This document shows, in pieces, positions 1 through 5,646 of a stretch of 14,361 bases of DNA (positions are counted from its first letter, which is position 1; each line of letters opens with the position of its first letter). The stretch is taken from assembly GCA_013619005.1 (NCBI GenBank), contig JABXKY010000073.1:1-14361 (forward strand), in the 5' to 3' direction. Made by a program: the position numbers and the translations under genes. The notes under the pieces were generated by a model. That model worked only from the letters and a program-made list of their open reading frames with translations. It searched no databases and was not told where the DNA came from. The stretch is from Candidatus Bathyarchaeota archaeon. Its GTDB lineage: Archaea; Thermoproteota; Bathyarchaeia; TCS64.

Positions 1-216
1 CCCAACAACCACCTCTACGAGGTAATAGCCGTCTATCCCGACAGCGATATACTAGAGTCCGGCTGGTTGGTGGGCGAGGAGAAGATCGCCAACAAGATCG
101 CGGCCATCTACGCCCACGTTGGCGAGGGAAACGTAGTTTTGATGGGCCCCAGGGTGCAGCACAGGTGCCAGACCCACGGCACGTTCAAGCTACTGTTCAA
201 CAGCCTCCTGGGCTAG
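1..216 (+). CDS. C-terminal end of M14-type zinc carboxypeptidase / GATase-like domain protein (partial)
   Basis: Open in frame 1 from the window edge to a TAG at 214-216, giving the last 71 residues of a longer protein. The piece contains SGWLVGEEKIANK, then a VGEGNVVLMGPRVQHR segment and ends THGTFKLLFNSLL. In M14 zinc carboxypeptidase family proteins that carry a class I glutamine amidotransferase-like domain, the C-terminus commonly has this order: a 'SGWL.GE' turn, a 'GKG.V.L.G...QHR.QTHGTFK' strand-loop, and a final helix. The domain usually lacks a working glutaminase triad and is thought to be structural or ligand binding. The catalytic part lies outside the window, so activity cannot be judged. 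The stop is followed by T-rich sequence that could end transcription. Confidence 0.6.
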   Translation, partial: PNNHLYEVIAVYPDSDILESGWLVGEEKIANKIAAIYAHVGEGNVVLMGPRVQHRCQTHGTFKLLFNSLLG

Positions 217-225
217 ACCCTTCCC

Positions 226-236
226 TATTTTATATT
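226..236 (+). promoter_or_regulatory. TATA-like box upstream of the membrane protein
   Basis: The AT-rich stretch TATTTTATATT lies about 55 bases before the ATG at 286 and directly after the previous stop codon. With archaeal spacing, transcription would start near 255-262 and leave a leader of about 25-30 bases. The neighbouring T runs (to about 250) may also act as the terminator of the upstream gene. Confidence 0.4.
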
Positions 237-285
237 CCCATATCCATTTTTCCTGAAGGGATTCCTGGATAACAACGTGATGTAG

Positions 286-1299
286 ATGATTGAAGCCCCT
301 GACAGACGGACGAAACTCCTCTTCTGGTACATCCTGGGGTGCCTCAGCACGTATTTCGCAGAGGTGTGGAGCGGATCCCAGCCCTTCTCTTTCCTAAACA
401 TCCAGAGCTACGTCCTTGTGGTGCCCCTCTACACCCTTCACACATTATTCCTGTGGACTCTGATCTGGAGGAACGGCAAGCCGTGGCTCTACGCCCTCTT
501 CCCGGCGGGGTGCCTTTTCGGGCTATACGAGGCTTACATCACCAAGGTGCTGTGGAACCCCACGTGGGAGACAGCCAACCCCAACGTGTTCGGGATCGCC
601 CTAGTCGAGACCATGGTGCTTGTGCTGTTCTGGCACTGCTTCATGAGCTTCATAGTGCCCCTCCTCCTTGGCGAGGCGGTATTCACGTCTAGCAGCGAGA
701 TCTACTCCCTGCTCCCTGACTGGGCGCTCAGGTTCATTGAACGTTTGGAGCGCAGGAGTCTCTACTATGTTTTCCCCTTCTTCGGCGGTCTCTTCCAGAG
801 CGTGGGAACGGGCTCCTTGTTGAACTCGATTCTATCTGGGCTGCTGACAACACTTTACTTGGTTGCACTGCTGGCCCTCTGGCGCAGGGGAGGAGGGGCA
901 TCGTACACCATGAGGCAGCTTCTGCCCGATGACAGGGAGTTCAAGGGTATATCCGCGGCGTTGGCAGCCTACTATGCTCTGACAACAGTCTTCATGAGAC
1001 CCGAGGAGATCCCAGAGCTCGACGCACAAGCCACCATCTGGGTCCTATACCTATTTTTCGGGACCCTTCTGTATTTGACACTTAAGAAATCAAGGGAGGT
1101 TGAACCCAAGCCCATCTCTCTTCGTTTTTCACCATCCCCCGTGAGGCTATTGATACTCGGGTCCTTGATATCAGCGGGCTCTGTCGTGGGCTTCGTTTCC
1201 AGCCTGAACCTGGTTTGGGCTTTGACTGTGTGGCTGGTCGGCATCCTATTCGGCTTGTTCGTGTTGTTCAAGACTGTCCAGAGCCTTCTATCCAATTAA
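286..1299 (+). CDS. Polytopic membrane protein of unknown function
   Basis: A 337-residue protein that I do not recognise. It is dominated by hydrophobic segments at roughly residues 11-27, 40-60, 68-84, 103-127, 161-199, 222-236, 249-266, 287-305 and 308-330, so about nine or ten membrane passes and no large soluble domain. A charged and aromatic patch, FGLYEAYITKVLWNPTW at about residues 78-94, sits between two membrane segments and is the most motif-like part. Another soluble loop (about 136-157) is rich in Glu and Arg. There is no cleavable signal peptide. The ATG at 286 was chosen because a GTGAT element lies just before it and a TATA-like box is at suitable distance. The gene is followed after 58 bases by an MFS transporter on the same strand, which has its own promoter-like element. 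Transport or lipid-linked functions are possible, but nothing in the sequence decides. Confidence 0.75.
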   Translation: MIEAPDRRTKLLFWYILGCLSTYFAEVWSGSQPFSFLNIQSYVLVVPLYTLHTLFLWTLIWRNGKPWLYALFPAGCLFGLYEAYITKVLWNPTWETANPNVFGIALVETMVLVLFWHCFMSFIVPLLLGEAVFTSSSEIYSLLPDWALRFIERLERRSLYYVFPFFGGLFQSVGTGSLLNSILSGLLTTLYLVALLALWRRGGGASYTMRQLLPDDREFKGISAALAAYYALTTVFMRPEEIPELDAQATIWVLYLFFGTLLYLTLKKSREVEPKPISLRFSPSPVRLLILGSLISAGSVVGFVSSLNLVWALTVWLVGILFGLFVLFKTVQSLLSN

Positions 1300-1310
1300 T
1301 GCTACAAAGT

Positions 1311-1318
1311 CTTATACC
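1311..1318 (+). promoter_or_regulatory. TATA-like box for the first MFS gene
   Basis: CTTATACC sits about 45 bases before the TTG start at 1358, preceded by a purine-rich AAAG that could serve as BRE. Transcription would begin near 1340, giving a short leader that contains GGGGTG at 1345-1350, a Shine-Dalgarno-like element 7 bases before the start codon. Confidence 0.4.
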
Positions 1319-1357
1319 GTAACAATCGGGTGTAATGTATCATCGGGGTGTAACTTT

Positions 1358-2641
1358 TTGTCGGGCAGAAGATCCTATTTGGCGACCATTAAACTAGTTT
1401 TTAGTAACAAAAACATCACAGCCATAGCTCTCACTTCCAGCATGATCACCCTCTGTGACGGGGGATGGCGTCCCTTTTGGCCTCTATACCTCAAAGACGT
1501 GCTAGGCGCAAGCGTATGGTCGATATCGTTCCTCTCGATGCTGGGGCAATCGGAACGTCTCCTCTTCCAGCTGCCAGGAGGGGTAATCGCCGACAGGTTC
1601 GGCAGGCGCAAGATCATCGTGTACGGCACGGCTCTCAGGATATTCACACCGATGCTGTACCTCTGGGCCACCGACTGGGTGACCGTGATACCCGCCCTCC
1701 TCCTGAACGGCGTGGCCAGCGTATATATGCCGGCCTTCAACGCCATAATCGCCGACAGCCTACCCGAGAATCAGAGGGGAGCCGGGTACGGGGCCTATAG
1801 GATGATCACATCGATTCCCAGGATATTCAGCCCAATAATTGGTGGATACTTATTTGACAAGATGGGGCCAGCTGAGGGTTTTAGACTGTTCATGTTCTTC
1901 AGCATATTCATCAACGCCATCGTCACTTACGCTCGTTATAAGATAATCACTGAAACTCTGTTCGACGAGGATGAGATGAGGGACAGGGCTAGGATGAGAC
2001 CGCCCCTCAAAGAGCAGGTACTCGATACGATGACCCTCGGCAGGAATGTCTGGGTCATGGTTATTGTGGCAGTCTTGAGCGCCTTTGGGGCGAGGATGGT
2101 ATTCTCTCTCGTGGCAATCTACGCCCAGGAGGTGATTGGATTATCGTACACCCAGCTAGGATTGGTTACGACCATTGGGGGTATCATCACAGCGACACTG
2201 GCAATGCCGGGGGGAATGATCTCAGACCGCATCGGAAGAAAGCCAATCATAAGCCTCTCACGGTTCCTAACACCCCTCTCTATGTTCGGGATCACCCTTG
2301 CGAGTAACTTCCCCCAGTACATCATAGCGCAGGCAACCAACTCCCTATCCGAGGCCCTTGGCGGGGGAGGGAGAATGGGCAACGCGGGCGGGCCGGCATG
2401 GCAGGCCTTAGTCGCAGACCTCGTGCCCAAGGAGAAGCGCGCAACGGTGATGGGAACCATCGGCACAATCACGGGAGTAGTTGCTGCACCCGCCTCTCTT
2501 GCAGGCAGCTGGCTGTGGAACAACCTTGGCCCGATATGGCCGTTCAGAGCAAGCGCCGTAACCGGACTGGTGGCCGTTGGACTGTTCATGGTTGGGGTGA
2601 AAGAGCCCCCAAGAAAGAAAGTAGAGAAAACTATCCCGTAA
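1358..2641 (+). CDS. Major facilitator superfamily transporter (MFS 1)
   Basis: A 427-residue, 12-helix secondary transporter, probably a proton-coupled multidrug-type exporter; the substrate cannot be read from the sequence. Two MFS halves are visible. The loop 2-3 signature GGVIADRFGRRK is at about residues 74-85, and its second-half counterpart GGMISDRIGRK is at about 285-295. The loops after helix 4 and helix 10 also mirror each other: PAFNAIIADSLPENQRG at about 125-141 and PAWQALVADLVPKEKR at about 346-361. A long cytosolic linker (about 199-222), rich in charged residues, joins the halves. A glycine-rich run, GGGGRMGNAGG, at 335-345 precedes the second-half loop. The TTG start is supported by GGGGTG 7 bases upstream and by the lack of an ATG nearby. 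Its 3' end overlaps the convergent hydrolase gene by 11 bases. It is related to the MFS genes at 5647 and 9411. Confidence 0.92.
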   Translation: MSGRRSYLATIKLVFSNKNITAIALTSSMITLCDGGWRPFWPLYLKDVLGASVWSISFLSMLGQSERLLFQLPGGVIADRFGRRKIIVYGTALRIFTPMLYLWATDWVTVIPALLLNGVASVYMPAFNAIIADSLPENQRGAGYGAYRMITSIPRIFSPIIGGYLFDKMGPAEGFRLFMFFSIFINAIVTYARYKIITETLFDEDEMRDRARMRPPLKEQVLDTMTLGRNVWVMVIVAVLSAFGARMVFSLVAIYAQEVIGLSYTQLGLVTTIGGIITATLAMPGGMISDRIGRKPIISLSRFLTPLSMFGITLASNFPQYIIAQATNSLSEALGGGGRMGNAGGPAWQALVADLVPKEKRATVMGTIGTITGVVAAPASLAGSWLWNNLGPIWPFRASAVTGLVAVGLFMVGVKEPPRKKVEKTIP

Positions 2642-3515
2642 TATATTCGTAAGCCTTCAGACTCACCTGAGCGATGGCCTCTTCGGCCGCGTAGACATCG
2701 TTGGCTTCCTTTGTGAAACATGTGATGGCGTACTTCTCTCCAGTCGCCTTGATGGTTACCACGCCCACGTCGTTCCTTATCCCCGGTAGGCTGCCTGTCT
2801 TCCTCTGAAGGACCACCGCCTTGCCGGGCAGGTACTTGGGTATCCTGTAGGTACCCGTCTGGCACTTGCCCATGATGGTGAGTATCTCGTCGCAGCTCCC
2901 CCTCGACGCTGCCTTTTCATCCACGATCAATCCTAGCAGTTTTGTCATCTCGTCTGGTGTCGAGACATCGTTGTCCTCAACGCCGAGGCTCCACGAGCCA
3001 ACGTATTCACCAGACTCAGCGGCCTCCTTGAACACATCAAGCGTCATCTCCTCGATGCCAAGGTCGTTGATCCCCACGAGGTCGAATAATATCTCACGGC
3101 AATACCTGGTTACGGATGTTTTCCTCAGCCCGAGGCTTCTCATAGCTTCATTCACGTTGTCGAAACCCACTTTGGCGGCGATGAGGTCAGTAGCGGTGTT
3201 GTCGCTGACCATCATCATGAGGTGCAGCAGGTCCCTGTAGGTGACAGGCATGCCCTCAGTTAGCTCCTTGAGGATGCCTGAGCCTGGAACCTTATCGGCA
3301 TCAGTAAGATAATGGACCTCGTCTGGGTTCAGCTTACCCGCATCCTTTTGTCTGAAGTACTCGACGATCACAGGCACCTTAAAGACACTCGCCGTCGGGA
3401 AGATCGACCTCCCCCTGATACCAGCGTTTTCTCCCGTGTCCAGGTGTTTAATGGAAACCCCGAGGACGCCATCAAAGCCCTCGGAGACCTCAGATATTGC
3501 ATCTTTCAAACTCAT
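2631..3515 (-). CDS. Class A beta-lactamase-like serine hydrolase (PenP/COG2367 type)
   Basis: A 294-residue serine hydrolase of the penicillin-recognising fold, with no signal peptide, so probably cytosolic. The three fold motifs are present: SVFK (Ser43/Lys46), SDN (104-106) and KTG (239-241), followed by the typical RNDVG segment. The omega-loop ExxLN motif that supplies the deacylating Glu in true class A beta-lactamases is not evident. The region between SDN and the STPDEM helix is longer than usual (about 80 residues), with a Glu-rich insertion. Beta-lactam hydrolysis is therefore uncertain; an esterase or peptidase role is equally possible in an archaeon. I chose the ATG at 3513-3515: it begins the usual N-terminal helix and has a TATA-like element about 28 bases upstream. 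A longer form from the ATG at 3573-3575 (314 residues) is possible, but upstream of it lies only GC-rich coding sequence. The 3' end overlaps the MFS gene by 11 bases. Confidence 0.85.
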   Translation of the reverse strand: MSLKDAISEVSEGFDGVLGVSIKHLDTGENAGIRGRSIFPTASVFKVPVIVEYFRQKDAGKLNPDEVHYLTDADKVPGSGILKELTEGMPVTYRDLLHLMMMVSDNTATDLIAAKVGFDNVNEAMRSLGLRKTSVTRYCREILFDLVGINDLGIEEMTLDVFKEAAESGEYVGSWSLGVEDNDVSTPDEMTKLLGLIVDEKAASRGSCDEILTIMGKCQTGTYRIPKYLPGKAVVLQRKTGSLPGIRNDVGVVTIKATGEKYAITCFTKEANDVYAAEEAIAQVSLKAYEYITG

Positions 3516-3535
3516 GGGATTGACTTGGGGTCCCC

Positions 3536-3553
3536 CCTCTAAAACAGTTATCA
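3536..3553. promoter_or_regulatory. Shared divergent promoter region (hydrolase / TIGR04076 gene)
   Basis: The AT-rich core of the 68-base gap between the two divergent start codons. On the minus strand GATAACTGTTTTAG lies about 28 bases before the ATG at 3515, the spacing of a leaderless archaeal gene. On the plus strand AGTTATCAA could place a start site near 3574, about 10 bases before the ATG at 3584. The overlap suggests that initiation in the two directions is mutually exclusive or jointly controlled. Confidence 0.35.
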
Positions 3554-3583
3554 ACCCAAGTGGAGATGAATACATGATACATC

Positions 3584-3841
3584 ATGGCTGAAGAACCGAT
3601 CTACGAGGCCGAGGTGGTCAGCGTGCTCAAGAACTGCAGCGCCGGCCACAAGGTTGGAGACAAGTTTGAGGTAAACACCCACAAGACGGGCGGTATCTGC
3701 GGGTACTGCTACCACGCGATGTTCCCCACGTTGATGAACATGTGCTATAGCGGCCAGATCCCCTGGTACGACAACGATGAGTGGAAGTACGAGTGCCCAG
3801 ACAGGTGGAACCTGGTCACTTTCAAGGTCACCAAGAAGTAA
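3584..3841 (+). CDS. TIGR04076 family small Cys-rich protein
   Basis: An 85-residue soluble protein that matches the layout of the TIGR04076 family. It has an N-terminal strand (YEAEVVSVLKNCSAGHKVGDKFEV), then a GICGYCYHAMFPTL segment, a small residue-aromatic stretch ending in Gln-Ile-Pro-Trp, and a closing ECPDRWNLVTFKV strand. Five cysteines (18, 39, 42, 54, 71) include a CxxC, which suggests a metal or redox site. The family is widespread in anaerobic bacteria and archaea, and its function is not established as far as I know. The ATG at 3584 follows a GGAGATGA element at 3562-3569, with 14 intervening bases, longer than ideal; an ATG at 3574 is out of frame and closes after five codons. 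It is divergent from the serine hydrolase and followed by T tracts, so it is probably a single-gene transcript. Confidence 0.85.
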   Translation: MAEEPIYEAEVVSVLKNCSAGHKVGDKFEVNTHKTGGICGYCYHAMFPTLMNMCYSGQIPWYDNDEWKYECPDRWNLVTFKVTKK

Positions 3842-3847
3842 CCCATC

Positions 3848-3870
3848 TTTTTATTCCTTTAGGATTTTTT
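3848..3870 (+). terminator. T-tract terminator after the TIGR04076 gene
   Basis: Two T runs, TTTTT at 3848-3852 and TTTTTT at 3865-3870, follow the stop codon without a stable hairpin. This is the usual appearance of an archaeal intrinsic terminator. Confidence 0.5.
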
Positions 3871-3879
3871 CCGGTAGAA

Positions 3880-3890
3880 CTATATTAATA
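3880..3890 (+). promoter_or_regulatory. TATA box for the sulfur-carrier operon
   Basis: CTATATTAATA is the clearest TATA-like element in the window. With archaeal spacing, transcription would begin near 3908-3912, which leaves an unusually long leader of about 130 bases before the sulfur-carrier start. Confidence 0.55.
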
Positions 3891-4038
3891 TCGGATTGGA
3901 GGTAGGAGGACACTATCAGGAGGAATCGACACTCATCAACTTATACGGGCGCACAGGACGCCTGAGCGGGAACATCCACGACTCATTTGCTCGGAGCGTG
4001 GAACCAAAACCACATGAAATATCAAACAGGACGGAGGC
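3891..4038 (+). other. Structured leader and possible small ORF upstream of the sulfur-carrier gene
   Basis: About 130 transcribed but unassigned bases. Two hairpins can be drawn: GGCG (3948-3951) with CGCC (3959-3962) around a 7-base loop, and CCACG (3976-3980) with CGTGG (3997-4001), extended inward past a bulged A by CTC/GAG. The frame beginning with TTG at 3896 is open for 52 codons to a TGA at 4052-4054, overlapping the next gene's start. Its product would be polar and include INLYGRTGRLSGNIHDSFAR, which I do not recognise. If transcription starts near 3910 that TTG is not in the message, so the hairpins may matter more than the ORF. An untranslated regulatory RNA, a leader peptide and chance are all possible. 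Confidence 0.3.
4033..4037 (+). promoter_or_regulatory. Shine-Dalgarno site that favours a TTG start at 4045
   Basis: GGAGG at 4033-4037 is only one base from the ATG at 4039, too close to work, but seven bases from the in-frame TTG at 4045. The TTG start also gives a product beginning MSVTVSLSGAL, which fits the N-terminal strand of MoaD-like proteins. Confidence 0.5.
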
Positions 4039-4044
4039 ATGGCT

Positions 4045-4320
4045 TTGTCTGTGACGGTCTCGTTGTCCGGGGCGCTAGCCTCAGTTGCTGGCGTGACAAC
4101 AATTCAATTAGAGGCGGAGTCCCTCTCCGAGGTCCTTGCTGGGTTATCTTCTAGATACGGAGGAGCCTTCAGCGAAAAGCTATATGACGCCAACGGCAAG
4201 CCCAGACGTTTCATCAATATCTACGTCAACGGAAGGGACTACCGGTTCCTCAAGAAACTGGACACCAAGCTGGCCAACAAAGACGAGGTATCACTGATAC
4301 CCGCCGTTAGTGGAGGCTAA
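4045..4320 (+). CDS. MoaD/ThiS-family ubiquitin-like sulfur carrier protein
   Basis: A 91-residue beta-grasp protein ending in Ser-Gly-Gly, the C-terminus that is adenylated and then thiocarboxylated in MoaD, ThiS and archaeal SAMP/Urm1-like proteins. The fold order is visible: a first strand (SVTVSLSG), the helix SLSEVLAGLSSRYG, a strand FINIYVNGRDYRFL, and a final DEVSLIPAVSGG. The length is slightly above bacterial MoaD (about 81) and close to archaeal SAMPs. It could donate sulfur to molybdopterin or to tRNA thiolation, or be conjugated to proteins; the sequence does not separate these. The start is taken at TTG 4045 because of the Shine-Dalgarno spacing; ATG 4039 would add two residues. 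The next gene, its likely activating enzyme, has its Shine-Dalgarno and possible GTG start inside this gene's last codons, so the two are probably cotranscribed and translationally coupled. Confidence 0.88.
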   Translation: MSVTVSLSGALASVAGVTTIQLEAESLSEVLAGLSSRYGGAFSEKLYDANGKPRRFINIYVNGRDYRFLKKLDTKLANKDEVSLIPAVSGG

Positions 4321-4324
4321 CGGG

Positions 4325-5485
4325 TTGGCGACGGAGCTATCCCACGAGGAGATACTCAGGTACAGCAGGCATCTAATAATGCCTGAGGTTGGCCTGTCTG
4401 GACAGAAAAAACTCAAGGAGGCTAGTGTCCTATGCATAGGGGTCGGCGGCTTGGGCTCTCCTTTAGCCATGTACCTTGCCGCTGCGGGCGTCGGGCGCAT
4501 CGGATTAGTTGATTTTGACGTGGTTGACTTTAGCAACCTTCACCGCCAGATCCTGCACCACACAGACGACGTGGGGAGGTCAAAACTTGAGTCAGCGGCG
4601 GAGAAACTTCGTGCCATCAACCCCGAGATCGAGATAGTTCTCCACGAGGAGTTGTTCACATCCGCCAACGCCATGGCTATCTGCAAGGATTACGATGTGA
4701 TCGCCGACGGCACTGACAACTTCCCAACGAGGTACCTGACAAATGATGTATGTGTGCTTCTAGGGAAACCAAACGTGTACGCCAGCATCTTCAGGTTCGA
4801 GGGACAGGCATCGGTGTTCCACGCCGAGAAAGGGCCATGTTATAGGTGCCTGTACCCTGAGCCACCGCCGCCGGGAATGGTCCCGAGCTGTGCCGAGGGC
4901 GGGGTCCTGGGGATACTTCCAGGTATAATGGGGACGATACAGGCCACTGAGGTAATTAAGCAGATCCTCGGCTCAGGGGAGCCGCTCATCGGAAGGCTGC
5001 TGCTGTTCAACGCCCTTGAGATGCGGTGGAGGGAGGTCCAGCCCATGAAGGACCCGGACTGTCCCATATGCGGGGAGAACCCAACTATCCACGAGCTGAT
5101 TGACTACGAGCAGTTCTGCGGGATATCCCTTGGAAGCGAGGAGGCCCACGCCGAGGAACTGGAGGCAAAATGGGTTATCACGCCGAGTGATCTCAACGCC
5201 CAGCTCCAAGGTGCTGACAAGGTAGTCTTGCTAGATGTGAGGGAGCCCCACGAGTGGGATATCTGCCACCTCCCAGAGGCCACACTCATCCCCGAGGGTG
5301 ATATCACTGCTAGGATGAATGAGCTTGACACTGCAGACGAGATCGTGCTCTATTGCCGTACAGGGATTCGTAGCGCCAGAGCCTTGAATCAGCTACGTGA
5401 CTCCGGGTTCACAAAGCTGAGGAACCTTGTGGGTGGTCTTCATGGTTGGGCGGACGAGGTGGACCCATCTATCCCAAAATACTAG
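4325..5485 (+). CDS. E1-like ThiF/MoeB/UbaA adenylyltransferase fused to rhodanese domain
   Basis: 386 residues (numbered here from a possible upstream GTG at 4310, which adds five). The N-terminal ThiF/MoeB domain has the helix LSHEEILRYSRHL, the ATP loop GVGGLG (44-49), VDFDVVDFSNLHRQ with the ATP-contacting Asp and Arg, and structural zinc pairs C177/C180 and C251/C254. A conserved Cys in PSCAEGG (194) is where E1-type proteins form a covalent intermediate. The C-terminal rhodanese domain (about 290-388) has LLDVREPHEW and the active loop YCRTGIRSA with catalytic Cys349. This arrangement is that of MOCS3/Uba4: it adenylates the carrier's terminal glycine, then transfers persulfide sulfur from the rhodanese Cys. 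The partner is the MoaD-like protein immediately upstream. GGAGG at 4312-4316, eight bases before TTG 4325, supports that start. A T-tract terminator follows. Confidence 0.92.
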   Translation: MATELSHEEILRYSRHLIMPEVGLSGQKKLKEASVLCIGVGGLGSPLAMYLAAAGVGRIGLVDFDVVDFSNLHRQILHHTDDVGRSKLESAAEKLRAINPEIEIVLHEELFTSANAMAICKDYDVIADGTDNFPTRYLTNDVCVLLGKPNVYASIFRFEGQASVFHAEKGPCYRCLYPEPPPPGMVPSCAEGGVLGILPGIMGTIQATEVIKQILGSGEPLIGRLLLFNALEMRWREVQPMKDPDCPICGENPTIHELIDYEQFCGISLGSEEAHAEELEAKWVITPSDLNAQLQGADKVVLLDVREPHEWDICHLPEATLIPEGDITARMNELDTADEIVLYCRTGIRSARALNQLRDSGFTKLRNLVGGLHGWADEVDPSIPKY

Positions 5486-5488
5486 CGG

Positions 5489-5525
5489 TTTTTTCTAGCC
5501 TCTTTCTATTTTCAAGTCATTTTTT
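5489..5525 (+). terminator. T-tract terminator region after the sulfur-carrier operon
   Basis: TTTTTT at 5489-5494 and again at 5520-5525, with further pyrimidine-rich sequence between, start four bases after the stop codon. No stable hairpin precedes either run, as expected for archaea. Confidence 0.5.
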
Positions 5526-5555
5526 GGTACAGACAGATGTAGCGTTGTAACAATG

Positions 5556-5564
5556 TTTAATAAT
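5556..5564 (+). promoter_or_regulatory. TATA-like box for the second MFS gene
   Basis: TTTAATAAT lies where transcription would begin near 5585-5590, leaving a leader of about 60 bases before the ATG at 5647. That leader contains a short G/C hairpin, GGGG (5609-5612) with CCCC (5616-5619), and an upstream TGGGG (5592-5596) that could pair with the same C run. Confidence 0.4.
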
Positions 5565-5646
5565 CATACACGCTCCCCCTGTTTGATTTTCTGGGGCTGT
5601 GTGGAACGGGGGAGACCCCATTCAGGCTACCAGAGGTGATAATAAA

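Noticed and set aside
2119-2865. A 248-codon open frame on the minus strand, antisense to MFS 1 and running into the hydrolase region.
   Set aside because: It lies opposite a convincing MFS gene with intact paired motifs, and its translation is low-complexity (Pro, Arg and Gly rich) with no domain; it is a by-product of codon bias.
3516-3575. A 20-residue longer serine hydrolase starting at 3575.
   Set aside because: It would leave eight bases between divergent starts and place its promoter in GC-rich coding sequence; the domain starts at the ATG at 3515. Kept as an alternative only.
3896-4038. Reading the leader as a box C/D guide RNA or a tRNA remnant.
   Set aside because: A CTGA occurs at 3962-3965 but there is no matching box C (RTGATGA), and no cloverleaf can be drawn.
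4045-5485. Assignment of the pair strictly to molybdenum cofactor or thiamine synthesis.
   Set aside because: No other cofactor gene is adjacent, and MoaD, ThiS and Urm1/SAMP carriers share the same visible features, so I left the pathway open and gave no gene symbols.
5599-5646. A 16-residue longer MFS 2 starting at GTG 5599.
   Set aside because: No Shine-Dalgarno before it, whereas GAGGTGAT lies six bases before ATG 5647; the extra residues are polar and not typical of the family.
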